From: Patagioenas fasciata
Lineage: Eukaryota > Chordata > Aves > Columbiformes > Columbidae
Direction of reading: 5' to 3'
Assembly: GCF_037038585.1 (NCBI RefSeq)
Contig: NC_092525.1
Location: forward strand, 5,186,969-5,250,968
Length of the DNA: 64,000 nt
Part shown: positions 35,106-45,315 of the stretch, piece after piece
Layout of the letters: the number at the start of each line of letters is the position of its first letter
How positions within the stretch are numbered: position 1 is the first letter of the stretch
Notes under the pieces: generated by a model
Told to the model about the DNA's origin: nothing
Database searches by the model: none
The model's input: the letters and a program-made list of their open reading frames with translations, nothing else
Translations under genes and position numbers: made by a program

Positions 35106-35470
35106 CATATCCTGGAACTCCTGAAACAGCAAAACACGCCAACCACTGTTTACAGACGTCCCGTGCTCTTTCACCAGTGCGTGCAGCCGCAACGAGAAAT
35201 CTGGAATGAGCGTCTACAGAAACACATACGTATTTACCCACTTCAGAACAACGCGTTACATCAGCTGGCCGTACTTGTCAGTAATCCCTCCTGGATTAAC
35301 ACCCTCTTTGGATGGCACGGGTGCCGACTGTTGGCAATCAGGGCAGGACATAAGAACGCTCCTGGCCTGATCCGTTGTAATTTGAAATTGTCGTTTTAAC
35401 GACTTTGCATTCTGGTGAAAGAGTTTACGTGATAATTTAGCTTGCTCCAAGGCTTTAGGCACAGTAAGCG
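35105..35470 (-). pseudogene. pol: Integrase remnant, N-terminal and start of core
   Basis: A zinc-binding module is visible as LFHQNA near 35423-35406 and CPDCQ near 35345-35331; the first ligand, normally His, reads Arg. The catalytic core begins with VSVDAHS near 35220-35200, carrying the first Asp. Sequence matching integrase ends near 35110, before the other two catalytic residues, where it joins the second ERV's LTR. Confidence 0.78.
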
Positions 35471-35895
35471 GCACAGCTCGTGCATCGGCCCTCCTATTGC
35501 CTTCCGCAAGAGGTCCTGGAAGGGCAGCGCGAGAGCGGATGTGCGCTGCATAAAAACCATGACGTCTATGATTTATTAGGAACCATAGCATTCTCAATTC
35601 AGCCATCAAAAGAGGATTATCCTCTTCCTTCAGAAAAGAAGCTTCCAGGCGGTTAAGTATGCCAGCTGCATAATATGAGTCAGTTACAACATTCAAAGGC
35701 TCATTACAGAACACTCAAAAGCGATCCTAACAGCTGTCAGCTCAAGAACTTGTTTGACCCTTGGTCTCCTTTTTCTACCTTGTGTTTGGAACACTGGGTA
35801 TCTGAGTTTAGCCACATAATTACAACTTTACGTGAGCGACCAAAGGCATCAGTAAATACAGTCTTGTCACTTACTGGTCGTTGCTGACAGCAGCA
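35470..35895 (-). pseudogene. pol: RNase H domain remnant (pol)
   Basis: Motifs TVFTDAFGRS near 35868-35840 and VTDSYYAAGI near 35687-35656 carry the metal-binding Asp positions of retroviral RNase H. A stop and a frame change lie between them. Confidence 0.78.
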
Positions 35896-36885
35896 TTTGC
35901 CCTACAACGGTAAATTACCAATTTCAGCCCACAGTTTATGTTGGGGGTAATAAACTGATATGTTCCCTGCATATGTTGCCAATGCAATCTGGAAATTCAC
36001 ATCTTCAGTTAATTACCATTGCAAATTCTCCTTTGTTGTAGGAATAAATATACATTCAAAGTCTGTCCCATACATAGCACATAAACATTCTCTGCCTTTA
36101 ATTATTGGGTTTGCATACATTTCTTTTATTATCCAAACTGTTTTCATTGGTGTGTGAGCTAGAAAAACCCATTCCAACTCTTAAAGAATCACTTAATGAC
36201 TTGTCCCATTGAAACGGTACTGCAAACGGTTGGACGGTATTGGCTATGAGTGCCAGCCAAACTGGCAGCTGCAAATTGCGTCCCCATCCCTATTTTTGTT
36301 CAACAGCATCGAATACTTTCTATATGGCCTGCTGAGCTTTGTCATCCAATACCTGAGTAGACAATAAATTCAGGTCTCCTTTCAAAAGTGTAAAAAGTAG
36401 ACACAGTTCCTCTGTGGCAATGCCCAAAATAGGTCGGAGCCAATTTATGGCTCCTAGCAATTTTGTAAGTCATTTAAGGTCATGATATTATGGAATTTAA
36501 GAGGTACTGGCTAAGGAATGATTTCTTGTTCTGTTATTTGCCACCCCAAATATTTCCATGGAGCAGTTTTCTGAATTTTTTCTTGTGCAATTTGTAATCT
36601 AGCCTTTTGTATAGCGTTACATAGGACTTGCATTACTTGTTGTAGTTCCTGCTCTTATAACATGACAAGCAAGATATCATCCATATAACGACAGATACAA
36701 GCTGAGGGGTACAGCTTCCTCACAGGTTGTACAGCTGCTGCAACTACTGTCTTGCAAATGGTTGGACTATTTCTCATCCCTTGTGGTGATACCACCCAAT
36801 GCTATCTCTTCATAGGCTCCTCTTGATTAAGTGAAGGAACAAAATGCAAATCTGGGGGCATCCTCAGGATGTAGCAAGGTGGCAC
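35895..36885 (-). pseudogene. pol: Reverse transcriptase remnant (pol)
   Basis: The palm region with PQGMRNSPTICK near 36790-36750 and the catalytic YMDD at 36687-36676 are clear. A thumb and connection-like region follows to about 35900. The N-terminal finger region is deleted, and an in-frame stop (near 36810) and frameshifts break the frame. The catalytic motif itself is intact, but the gene cannot give an active enzyme. Confidence 0.82.
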
Positions 36886-37110
36886 AGGTGTCCATGCCAT
36901 AATTTTGATTTCACCTTGATAATCAGAGTCAATTACTCCAGGTAAAACAAACAAATCCAGTTTGGTAGTAGATGATCAACCTATTAACAAAGCATGCACA
37001 CTAGGCACTAAAGGCCCCCACACTCCTCTGGGAATAAGCAATACCACAGCAGTAATTAATTATCATCACTGACGGGCTGGCAGCCAAGTCCAGCCCTGCA
37101 CTTCCAGCTG
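36885..37110 (-). pseudogene. dUTPase domain fragment (pro reading frame)
   Basis: Two dUTPase motifs are visible: SAGLDLAAS near 37107-37080 and GVIDSDYQGEI near 36940-36908. They are in different frames, so at least one frameshift lies between them. The C-terminal part of dUTPase and the protease that should follow are absent; the sequence passes straight into reverse transcriptase. Confidence 0.72.
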
Positions 37111-37129
37111 TTCCAGGGAAGAGATCTCG

Positions 37130-38738
37130 GGTCATGAGTTTAGACTTGAATTTATTTGATGGGGGTGGGGGAAGTCCTGTCCCCCACCTCCTGGGAAGGG
37201 TTAATTGGCTCCCCCTTTACATTAATCCTTGAATGATGTTCACTCACACAGTGCTTGCCCTTTCCCCATTTTGGACGATCTCTAGGAGGTACAGCCTTCG
37301 AAGTCTGGCGTGCATACTTTGTGTAATCTTTCTTTACACGACCCAGTGTCCCACAACAAAACCAATTCGATTTCAGTTCTGTTCCCAATACTTGTAACTG
37401 TGCTGCTAAAGCAGCAGCTAGAGAGCTGGTATAATGTTCAGTTGACTTATGTTTTGACACACTCTCATATCTGCTATAGTACACCTTTCCCTATTCCCCA
37501 AATCCTGCAACACACGCTGACAATCAGCATTAGCATTCTCAAAAGCCAATTATTTTAGTAACAACTCATGCGCTGTGTCATTATCAATTTGTCTCTCCAA
37601 AGCAGTTTGCAAGCGGTCTAAAAACAGCGCATAAGGTTCCTGTGATCCTTGCAAGATTTTTGAAAAGGACGTATTGGCATCTCTCCCAACCTCCAGTAAC
37701 TTCCGAACCACTTTCATTGCTAGTTTTGCTATTACACCACATATATATCTCTCTGGGTTACGCAACTTGATTATCTGGCAAAGCGTGGGCACATTCCCCA
37801 GCTAAAGGACTGCAATCAATCCATCTCATCTGATATGCATTATCAACGGTCTCTATAGTACAGTTCTCCCAAAAATCAGATAACTACTAGTCAATATACT
37901 GTATGGTTAAGATCATTTTCAACAAAGAACGCCAGTCATGTGGAGTAAGTTCGTAAGAGGAGCTTAATGCTTCAAAAATGTATAACAAATGATAAAGTAA
38001 CCCCATTTTCTTTAGCTAATGTTGGTAATTCCTTTACAACATCATACGGTAGCTGCTGAAAGCCTGGAGATTGCTGTTCACAACAGATCACTGGCCATGC
38101 CGTAACCACTTTCGAGTCTCCTGTTTTCAAAGCCTCTTCTCTACATTTATCCCACATGGTTTAATTAGTGTGCACTTTCGGTTGCAAAGTAAGATCCGGG
38201 GGGAATAAATCAGGCTCTTACTCTGGGTCCATCGGGCCAGGATCAAGGGGCTTGTCAGGCGACTCCCACAAACCATCATTTGCCAAAAGTGTTCACTGTA
38301 GGGTACATGCAGGGGCTTTGTTATCAGCCAATCCTTTATCCACTACTACATCTGTGGTCAGTGCATTTTTGCCTAATCTATCTACAGGATCCCCCTCCTT
38401 CCCTGGCAAGGGAGGAGCAGAAGGTTCACAATTAGTTGCAACCCGCGCAACTACTTCCTTCTGAGTCGCTATTAAAGCAGACATAATTTTTGCCCAAGTA
38501 GATAAATATTCACAAGCAGCTTTATCTCCAGTTGCTGCCTGTTCATATAATTCTCGTTCAACTTTCTGCCATGCCTCCAACTAAAATGTACCAGTTGTAG
38601 GAAAGTCCAGCACATGATCAGCAAGCCTTTCTTATAAAGTCATTAATCGGACTACTGGTACATTGTGATTTTGCTTTCTTAATAAAAGTTGAAGGACATC
38701 TAGGGTTTGTTTGGTTCAAGGGATAACTTCCCTCCTAT
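37130..38738 (-). pseudogene. gag: gag remnant (matrix, capsid, nucleocapsid)
   Basis: The start position (38738-38736) reads ATA where the related unit copies have ATG. Matrix-like sequence with a Trp-rich helix region spans 38738-38290. The capsid major homology region, with the QGSQEPYALFLDRL motif, lies near 37651-37610. Two nucleocapsid zinc-knuckle positions are recognisable between 37420 and 37230, but both have lost Cys or His ligands. Stops and frame changes separate these blocks, so no full-length Gag could be made. In intact relatives Gag forms the particle core. Confidence 0.8.
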
Positions 38739-38870
38739 GGTTCCAAATTGCTCATCTTTTCTTGCTGATGGGCGCACGCTGTGGTTTCTGTTTCCTGGCT
38801 CTGTTTCCCTGTCCTTGTTCAATTGGGCTTTGCCACCAGAACGGCTGCTGCCTTTACAGCCGCACTCAAA

Positions 38871-38888
38871 GTCCCTGTTCGGGTGCCA
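38871..38888 (-). other. Primer-binding site, tRNA-Lys type
   Basis: TGGCACCCGAACAGGGAC, two bases from the LTR end, differs by one base from the standard lysine primer site. It has no internal insertion, unlike the proviruses in the macrosatellite. Confidence 0.85.
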
Positions 38889-38890
38889 TT

Positions 38891-39235
38891 TGTAGTGAAT
38901 GTGGCACCAACTCTCTTTTAAGGTGAGACAAGAGACATTTGTTACAAACTCAGGTTTGCATTTATACTCGCTATGATGCTTGCTCAAGCATTTGCTGATT
39001 TGGTAAGTTCGTCATAACATAAGTGATATATTGTTACTGCCATAAAAGCATCGTTGTCTATACCACAAGCTACCCCCGTCATCCCCATTGATGTATCATT
39101 CCTGTACCAATCCCTCTGTCCTCGATGTATCACGTAGCATACAGTACTTGCTTCTTGTGTTATTCCACTAATGATTGTTCTCACGCTGTCAACTCTCACA
39201 GTTTCTCATAGGCCCAATGTCAGAATACTGCCACA
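38891..39235 (-). repeat. 5' LTR of the minus-strand ERV
   Basis: 345 bp, from TGTGGCAG (at 39235, minus strand) to CACTACA (ending at 38891). It contains a TATAAA box near 38965 and a polyadenylation signal position where the unit LTRs have AATAAA but this one reads AACAAA, so the signal is damaged. It aligns end to end with the LTR at 6717-7073. Confidence 0.82.
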
Positions 39236-40350
39236 ATCACCTTTCTCCTTCCTTGAGCTCTCCTGACCTGCGGTTCCACCACCGTTGTCTTCTTTCTTGA
39301 TCCCACTTGACTCACAGGTGCCCTCCAATCCTCTTTCTCGATCACTCTTCCTCACAGGTTCACCTCCTTCCTTGCTTTTCCTTTGCACGCTGCTCCACCT
39401 GAAGAGAAACACACAGAGGACTGAGCTACATCAGCCCCAGGGCACTACAGTCAGACGGGGGCTGAATCTGGGGGCTGACACCTCCCCACACCCCACAGCG
39501 TGCCCGCCTTGCCTTGGCCCCGGCCCCTCACACAGCCCATCCCCTCAGCTCTGCCCCTCCGCTGCAGCACAGCTTCCGCACATGCCCTGCTCAGGCTGGA
39601 CCCCAGTTTCATGGGTTAGAGATATCATAGCTCAGTACAAATCCCCACGGTCCTCACCTGCTGTTTGGTGCTTGCGGAGGGTCACACTCACTGTGCCCCA
39701 GGACACTGGCCCTGCCCGGCCCTGCGGGAGTGTCTGGAGCTGCCGGCTGGTTCTCCAGCTTTAGCGTCACCCGCAGAAGCCCGCTCTCCTCAGCTCTGCA
39801 CACCCATCCAGTTGCGCCGCCCAGGCAAAGTCAGCTTCACCCTCTGCTCTACACCTCACCTGCAAACAACCAACTTTCAACTGACAACTGTCCAAAACCC
39901 ACCGACAAACTCTCCAAATCTCAGCCTTTCGTTTGCAACTGCTGCCTCTAGTGCATCTCACAGACAAGCCTTCAAAATCCCCTCATCCTGCAATAACACT
40001 CCAGCACTGATCACCTGCGGGAACAACTACCACAATACCAGGCAAACACCAACCAGTTCTGGCACGGAAATATCACTTTCTCCTCAAGATTCCACCCTAC
40101 ACCAACTGCTGACAAACACACGCTGTCCTCACCAAAGCCAAACGCTGCAACAACCAGCGACAACTCAAATTTGCGTGGGCGGTGCAAAATTGCAGGGGTG
40201 AGCTAACGCAGAGCTGGGCTTGAAAGCTGCAGAGTGTGCACCCTGTGGTATAACGTGGCGAGCTACTGCCATTCTGCCTTCTCCCTGGGAGAAGCGCGTG
40301 AGCAGAGGCTGCTTCAAGGCACGATGGGAACGGTTTGGTTCTCCGGGCCT
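39236..40350. repeat. Partial macrosatellite unit at the right edge of the spacer, without provirus
   Basis: Corresponds to unit positions 6602-8646. At 39337-39357 the sequence runs through the place where the units carry the provirus, with a single CTCTTC and no insertion, so this is an empty site. At 39527-39618 it has about 77 bp that the other units lack. Further differences of a few percent occur to about 39760, after which it becomes nearly identical to the array. It therefore looks older than the amplified form in its left part. Confidence 0.9.
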
Positions 40351-41461
40351 CTCAGGGCGAGAGCGATAAATGTGATCTGTGTCGTGGCGCAGGAACTTCC
40401 CGTACACTTGCTCCTCCATTCGGTCTCGGGTGCTGCAAGAGAGGGAGCGAGAGATTCAGGGCAAGATTGACAACCTCGGCGTCCCCGTCCCAGCCACGGG
40501 TCACCCAAACCTGCAGACATCCCGGGAGGCCCCCTAAGATTTACACTCCCTTATGCCCCACCCTTGAAGCCTGGACATCGCCAGAACCATAGAGCAAGTA
40601 TTTCTTGAGGAGGCACCCAAAGGGTCCGTGTTCTCTTTCAGGCAGATGCTAGCGCAAGATTGCAAATCATCTCACAGCTACCAGGAAGGTAAAAAATAAC
40701 GTCTTGAAATGGGAAAGGAACAGGTATTGTTTCTCTTCATCACCTCCCTCATTGCCACGTTATCAAGGTCTCCCGCAATGTTCCACAGGAAACTTGAAGC
40801 TTGGAATTCCTGGTATTCTGAACCTGGGCAAGAAAGGAAGAAAAGCATGAGACTGATCATAAAGAGGGTGGCTGCTCGTAACATGGAAAGAGCAGTAACA
40901 AGGTAAAAAGATATCACTTTTCCTTAGAGAGCTCTCAAAGCTGCCTGTTAAGGACAAGAAAAACAAACTTGTGACGGACCATTACTTAAAATGCAAGGCC
41001 CAGGAAGCGATCTAATGCACATTGAAACGCGGGCCACGAGACAGTGGAAGTGCCACGAGCTGAGACTGAAGGGACAGAGGATGAATTTCCAAAGAAGTTT
41101 AGGTTTCGATGTCAAAACGGAAAATTCTACGTCATTAAAATATAATGCAAAAGTCAGTGTAAAATCAAGTAAGGCAACGACTCCAAATGAACTCCCAGGC
41201 GCTTCAGTCACTCAGGAGATCAAAAATGCGGATCATTTCTCACCTGCCCACCTCCCAAACCCCAGCCTATGTCCCCTGCTTCCAGCTTACCTGAGCCCAG
41301 ATTAAAGGAGGATTTCAGAGGCCATGCCAAGTTCTGCTGCTCCTCGTTCGGGTTGCCAGTCTTCCTCCTCGCTCTGGAATTGCAGGTCAACCGCCTTCCT
41401 GTTCTTCTTTGATTGACGCTGAGCTGCCGCGTTACCCGCTGCCGTCTGAGCGGATCTCGGG

Positions 41462-44400
41462 GAGCCTCTGGAACCGCCAGAGCGCTCCCCCCACCAACAT
41501 TCTCTTGCCTTGTTTTCGGGGTTCCTCTTCACCAGCTGAGGCGCCCTCCCACCCCCCGCCGCCCTCTTACCTTTTTCTAGAGGTCTCTTGAGCCACCAGC
41601 AAGCTCCCCCGCACCTTCCCTCAGCGATCTTGGCCCGCCAGAGGCCTGCCCCTCGTCAGCCTCCTCCCCTTTTCCTGGGTGCTGCTTGAACCACTGGTGG
41701 GCTCCCCTCCACCATCCTCTCGTCCTTTGTAGGGGAGTCTCGTGACTCACCAGAGCGCTCTCCGCCGTTGCCTTGCTGGGGTTATTGACACCGCTTGACT
41801 TGCCAGAGCGCTCCCCCTCGCAGTTCTCTTGTTGGATTTCTTGGGACCTTTTGAACCATTGGAACAACGGGAATGCTGCCCCCCACTGTGACCTTGCCTT
41901 TCTTCAGTGCGATCTTGACGTGCTGGAGCACTTCCCCGCGCCGTCCTCTTGCCTTTTACTGGGGAGTCTCTTGAATATCCACAGCACTCCCCCCTGCCAT
42001 CCTTTACCAGATTTTTTGACACTTCTTGACATCTCGGAGTGCTCTCACTCACCCTTGTCTTGCCTATTTTCAGGGCGCTCCTGTCCCGCTGGATGCTCCT
42101 CCCTGCTGTCCTATTGCCAGATTGAGAATTCTCGACCTGTCCCAGCGCTACCCCACCGTCCTTCTGCCTTCTACCTGGGAAGTCACTTGAAGAACTGGAG
42201 CACTCCCCCCTGCTGTCCTCTTGCCTTTCTTCACTGAGATTTTGGCCTGCCAGAGCACTCCTCCCTGTTGTCCTCTTACTGGATTTCTTGGGACCTCTTG
42301 ACCCACTGGGTTTCTCCTCCTGCTGTCCTTTTGCCTTTCTTTAGTACAATCTCAGCCTGCTGGAGCGCTCCCCCTCGCCGTCCTCCTGCTGGATTTCTTG
42401 GAACCTCTTGACCCCTTAGGGCGTTCCCCCTGCCACCCTCTTGTGGTTTTTGGGGGAGTCTTGTGATCAACCAGGCCGTTTCCCCCCACCATCCTCTTCC
42501 CCTTTTCCTGGGTGCTTCTTGATCCACCAGAGTGCTCTCAATGCTGCCTGTTACCATCCTCTAACCATTCTCTTGCCTTTTTTGGTGGAGTCTTGTGACT
42601 CACCGGAGCGTTCTCCACCATTGTCTTGCTGGATTTGTTGACATCGCTTGACCTGCCGGAGCGCTCCCCCTCACAGTTCTCTTCCTGGATATCTTGGGAC
42701 ATTTTGAACCACTGGGGGGCTCCCACCCGCCATCCTCTTACCGCATTTATTGAGACGTCCTGATCTGCCAGAGCGTTCCCCCTCGCCGTCCTTTTGCTGG
42801 ATTTCTTGGGATGCCTTAAACAACTGTGGGGCTCCCACCCACCATCCTCTAACCGCATTTATCGACATTTCCTGATCTGCTGGAGCGCTCCCCCTTGCCG
42901 TCCTCTTGCTGGATTTCTTGGGATCTCTTGGACCACTGGGGGGGCTCCCACCCGCCATCCTCTTACCGCATTTATTGAGACTTCCTGATCTGCTGGATTG
43001 CTCTCCCCCTGGCCTTCCTCTTGCACTTTTTTGGGGGAGTCTTCTTCACACATCCGAGCGCTCTCCCTCACCCTTGTCTTGCCTCTAGTCAGGGCGCTCT
43101 TCTCCCGCTGGAACGCTCCTCCCCGCCATCCTATTGCCAGACTGAGAATTCTTGACCTGCCGCAGTCCTGCCCCGCCATGCTCCTGCCTTCTGCCTGGGA
43201 AGTCACTTGAAGAACTGGAGCGCTCTCCCCCGCTGTCCTCTTGCCTTTCCTCAGTGGGATTTTGGCCTGCTAAAGAGCTCCTCCCTGTCGTCCTCCTGCT
43301 GGATTTCTTGGGACTTCTTGACCCATTAGGGCGTTCCCCCTGCCACCCTCTTGTGGTTTTTGGGGGAGTCTTGTGACCAACCAGGCCGTTTCCCCCCACC
43401 ATCCTCTTCCCCTTTTCCTGGGTGCTTCTTGATCCACCAGAGTGCTCCCCTGCACCATTCTTTTGCCTTTTTTGGGAGAGTCTTGTGACTCGCCGGAGAG
43501 TTCTCCACCATTGTCTTGCTGGATTTCTTGACATCGCTTGACCTGCCGGAGCGCTCCCCCTCGCAGTTCTCTTGCTGGATTTCTTGGGACGTCTTAAACA
43601 ACTGAGGGGCTCACACCCACCATCCTCTAACTGCATTTATCGAGATTTCCTGATCTGCCGGAGCGCTCGCCCCTGCTGTCCTCTTGCTGGGTTTCTTGGG
43701 ACCTCTTGACCCACACGAGCTCTCCTCCCCACCGTCTTCTTGCCGGACTTATTGAGACTTCTTGACCCGCCAGAGTGTTCCCCCTCATCATCCTCCTGCC
43801 TTTTTCTGGGGATTCTCTTCAACAACTGAAGAGCTCCCCCGCACTGTCCTCTTCCCTTTTTTCTGGGTGATTCGTGAATCACCGGTGAGCTTCTCCTTAC
43901 CACCCTCTTGGGCTTTTTTCAGAGCAACCTTGACCCATCAGAGCACCCCCTCACCGTCCTCTTGCCAGATGTACTGAGGGTTCTTCATCTGCCACAGCGC
44001 TCCCCCACGCCGTCCTCTTGCTGGATTTCCTGGAACCTTGTGAACCACTGAGGGGCTCCCACCCACCATCCTTTTACCGCATTTATTGAGACGTCCTGAT
44101 CTGCCAGAGCGCTCCCCCTTGCCGTCCTCTTGCTGGATTTCTTGGGATCTCTTGGACCACTGAGGGGGCTCCCACCCGCGATCCTCTTACCGCATTTATC
44201 GAGACTTCCTGATCTGCTGGAGCGCTCCCCCTCGCCGTCCTCTTGTTGGATTTCTTGGGTCCTCTTGACCCATTAGGGCGTTCCCCCTGCCACCCTCTTG
44301 TGTTTTCTGGGGGAGTCTTGTGACCAACCAGAGTGCTCCCCCCCACCATCTTCTTCCCCTTTTCCTGGGTGCTTCTTGATCCACCAGAGTGCTCCCCTGC

Positions 44401-45315
44401 ACCATTCTCTTGCCTTTTTTGGGGGGAATCTTGTGATTCACCGGAGCGTTTTCCACCATTGTCTTGCTGGATTTCTTGACACCGCTTGACCTGTTGGAGC
44501 GCTCTCCCTCACAGTTCTCTTGCTGGATATCTTGGGACCTCTTGAACCACTGGGGAGCTCCCACCTGCCACCTTCTTACCACATTTATTGAGACTTCCTG
44601 ATCTGCTGGATTGCTCTCCCCACCGGCCTTCCTCTTGCACTTTTTGGGGGAGTCTTCTTGACACGTCCGAGTGCTCTCCCTCACCCTCGTCTTGCCTCTA
44701 GTCAGGGCGCTCTTCTCCCGCTGGAACGCTCCTCCCCGCCATCCTATTGCCAGACTGAGAATTCTTGACCTGCCGCAGTCCTGCCCCGCCATGCTCCTGC
44801 CTTCTGCCTGGGAAGTCACTTGAAGAACTGGAGCGCTCTCCCCCGCTCTCCTCTTGCCTTTCCTCAGTGGGATTTTGGCCTGCTAAAGAGCTCCTCCCTG
44901 TCGTCCTCTTGCTGGATTTCTCGGTACCTCTTGACCCACTGGGTCTCTCCTCCTGCCGTCCTTTTGCCTTTCCTTAGTACATTCTTGGTCTGCTGGAGTG
45001 CTCCCCCCCACCATCCTCTTGCTGGATTTCTCGGGACCCCTTGTCCCATATAGGACATTCCCCCCCACCACCATCCTGGTGTGTTTTTTAGGAGAGTCTT
45101 GTGATCGACCAGAGCGCTCCCCCCTTGACATCCTCTTCCCCTTTTTCTGGGTGACTTTTGAACCACTGGTGAACTCTCCCCCATCATCCTCTTGCCACAT
45201 ATATTGAGACTTGTTGATCCGCCAGAGCGCTTCCCCCCCTGTCCTCTTGCCAGATTTACTGATACCTCTTGTCCTGTCAGAGCGCTCCCTCTCGCAGTCC
45301 TCTTTGTTCAGTTTG
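41462..45315. repeat. 57-bp minisatellite block, copy 3
   Basis: Same order and length as in copies 1 and 2. Private variants include single-base changes near 41878, 42541 and 44847. Shared variants link it to copy 2, for example the base near 45078 that matches 13374. Confidence 0.93.

Larger units (their letters stand above)
35105..39235 (-). mobile_element. Broken ERVK-like endogenous retrovirus, LTR to integrase
   Basis: Read on the minus strand: LTR (39235-38891), lysine primer site (38888-38871), gag with a lost start codon, dUTPase fragment, reverse transcriptase, RNase H, and integrase up to about 35105. Protease, the N-terminal part of reverse transcriptase, the end of integrase, env and the 3' LTR are missing. 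A dUTPase between gag and pol is typical of betaretrovirus-like (class II) elements. Stops and frameshifts occur throughout. The LTR outer end abuts ATCACC (39236-39241), the likely target sequence, which equals unit position 6602-6607. It is the same family as the deleted proviruses in the units, but a separate insertion on the opposite strand. Confidence 0.88.
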
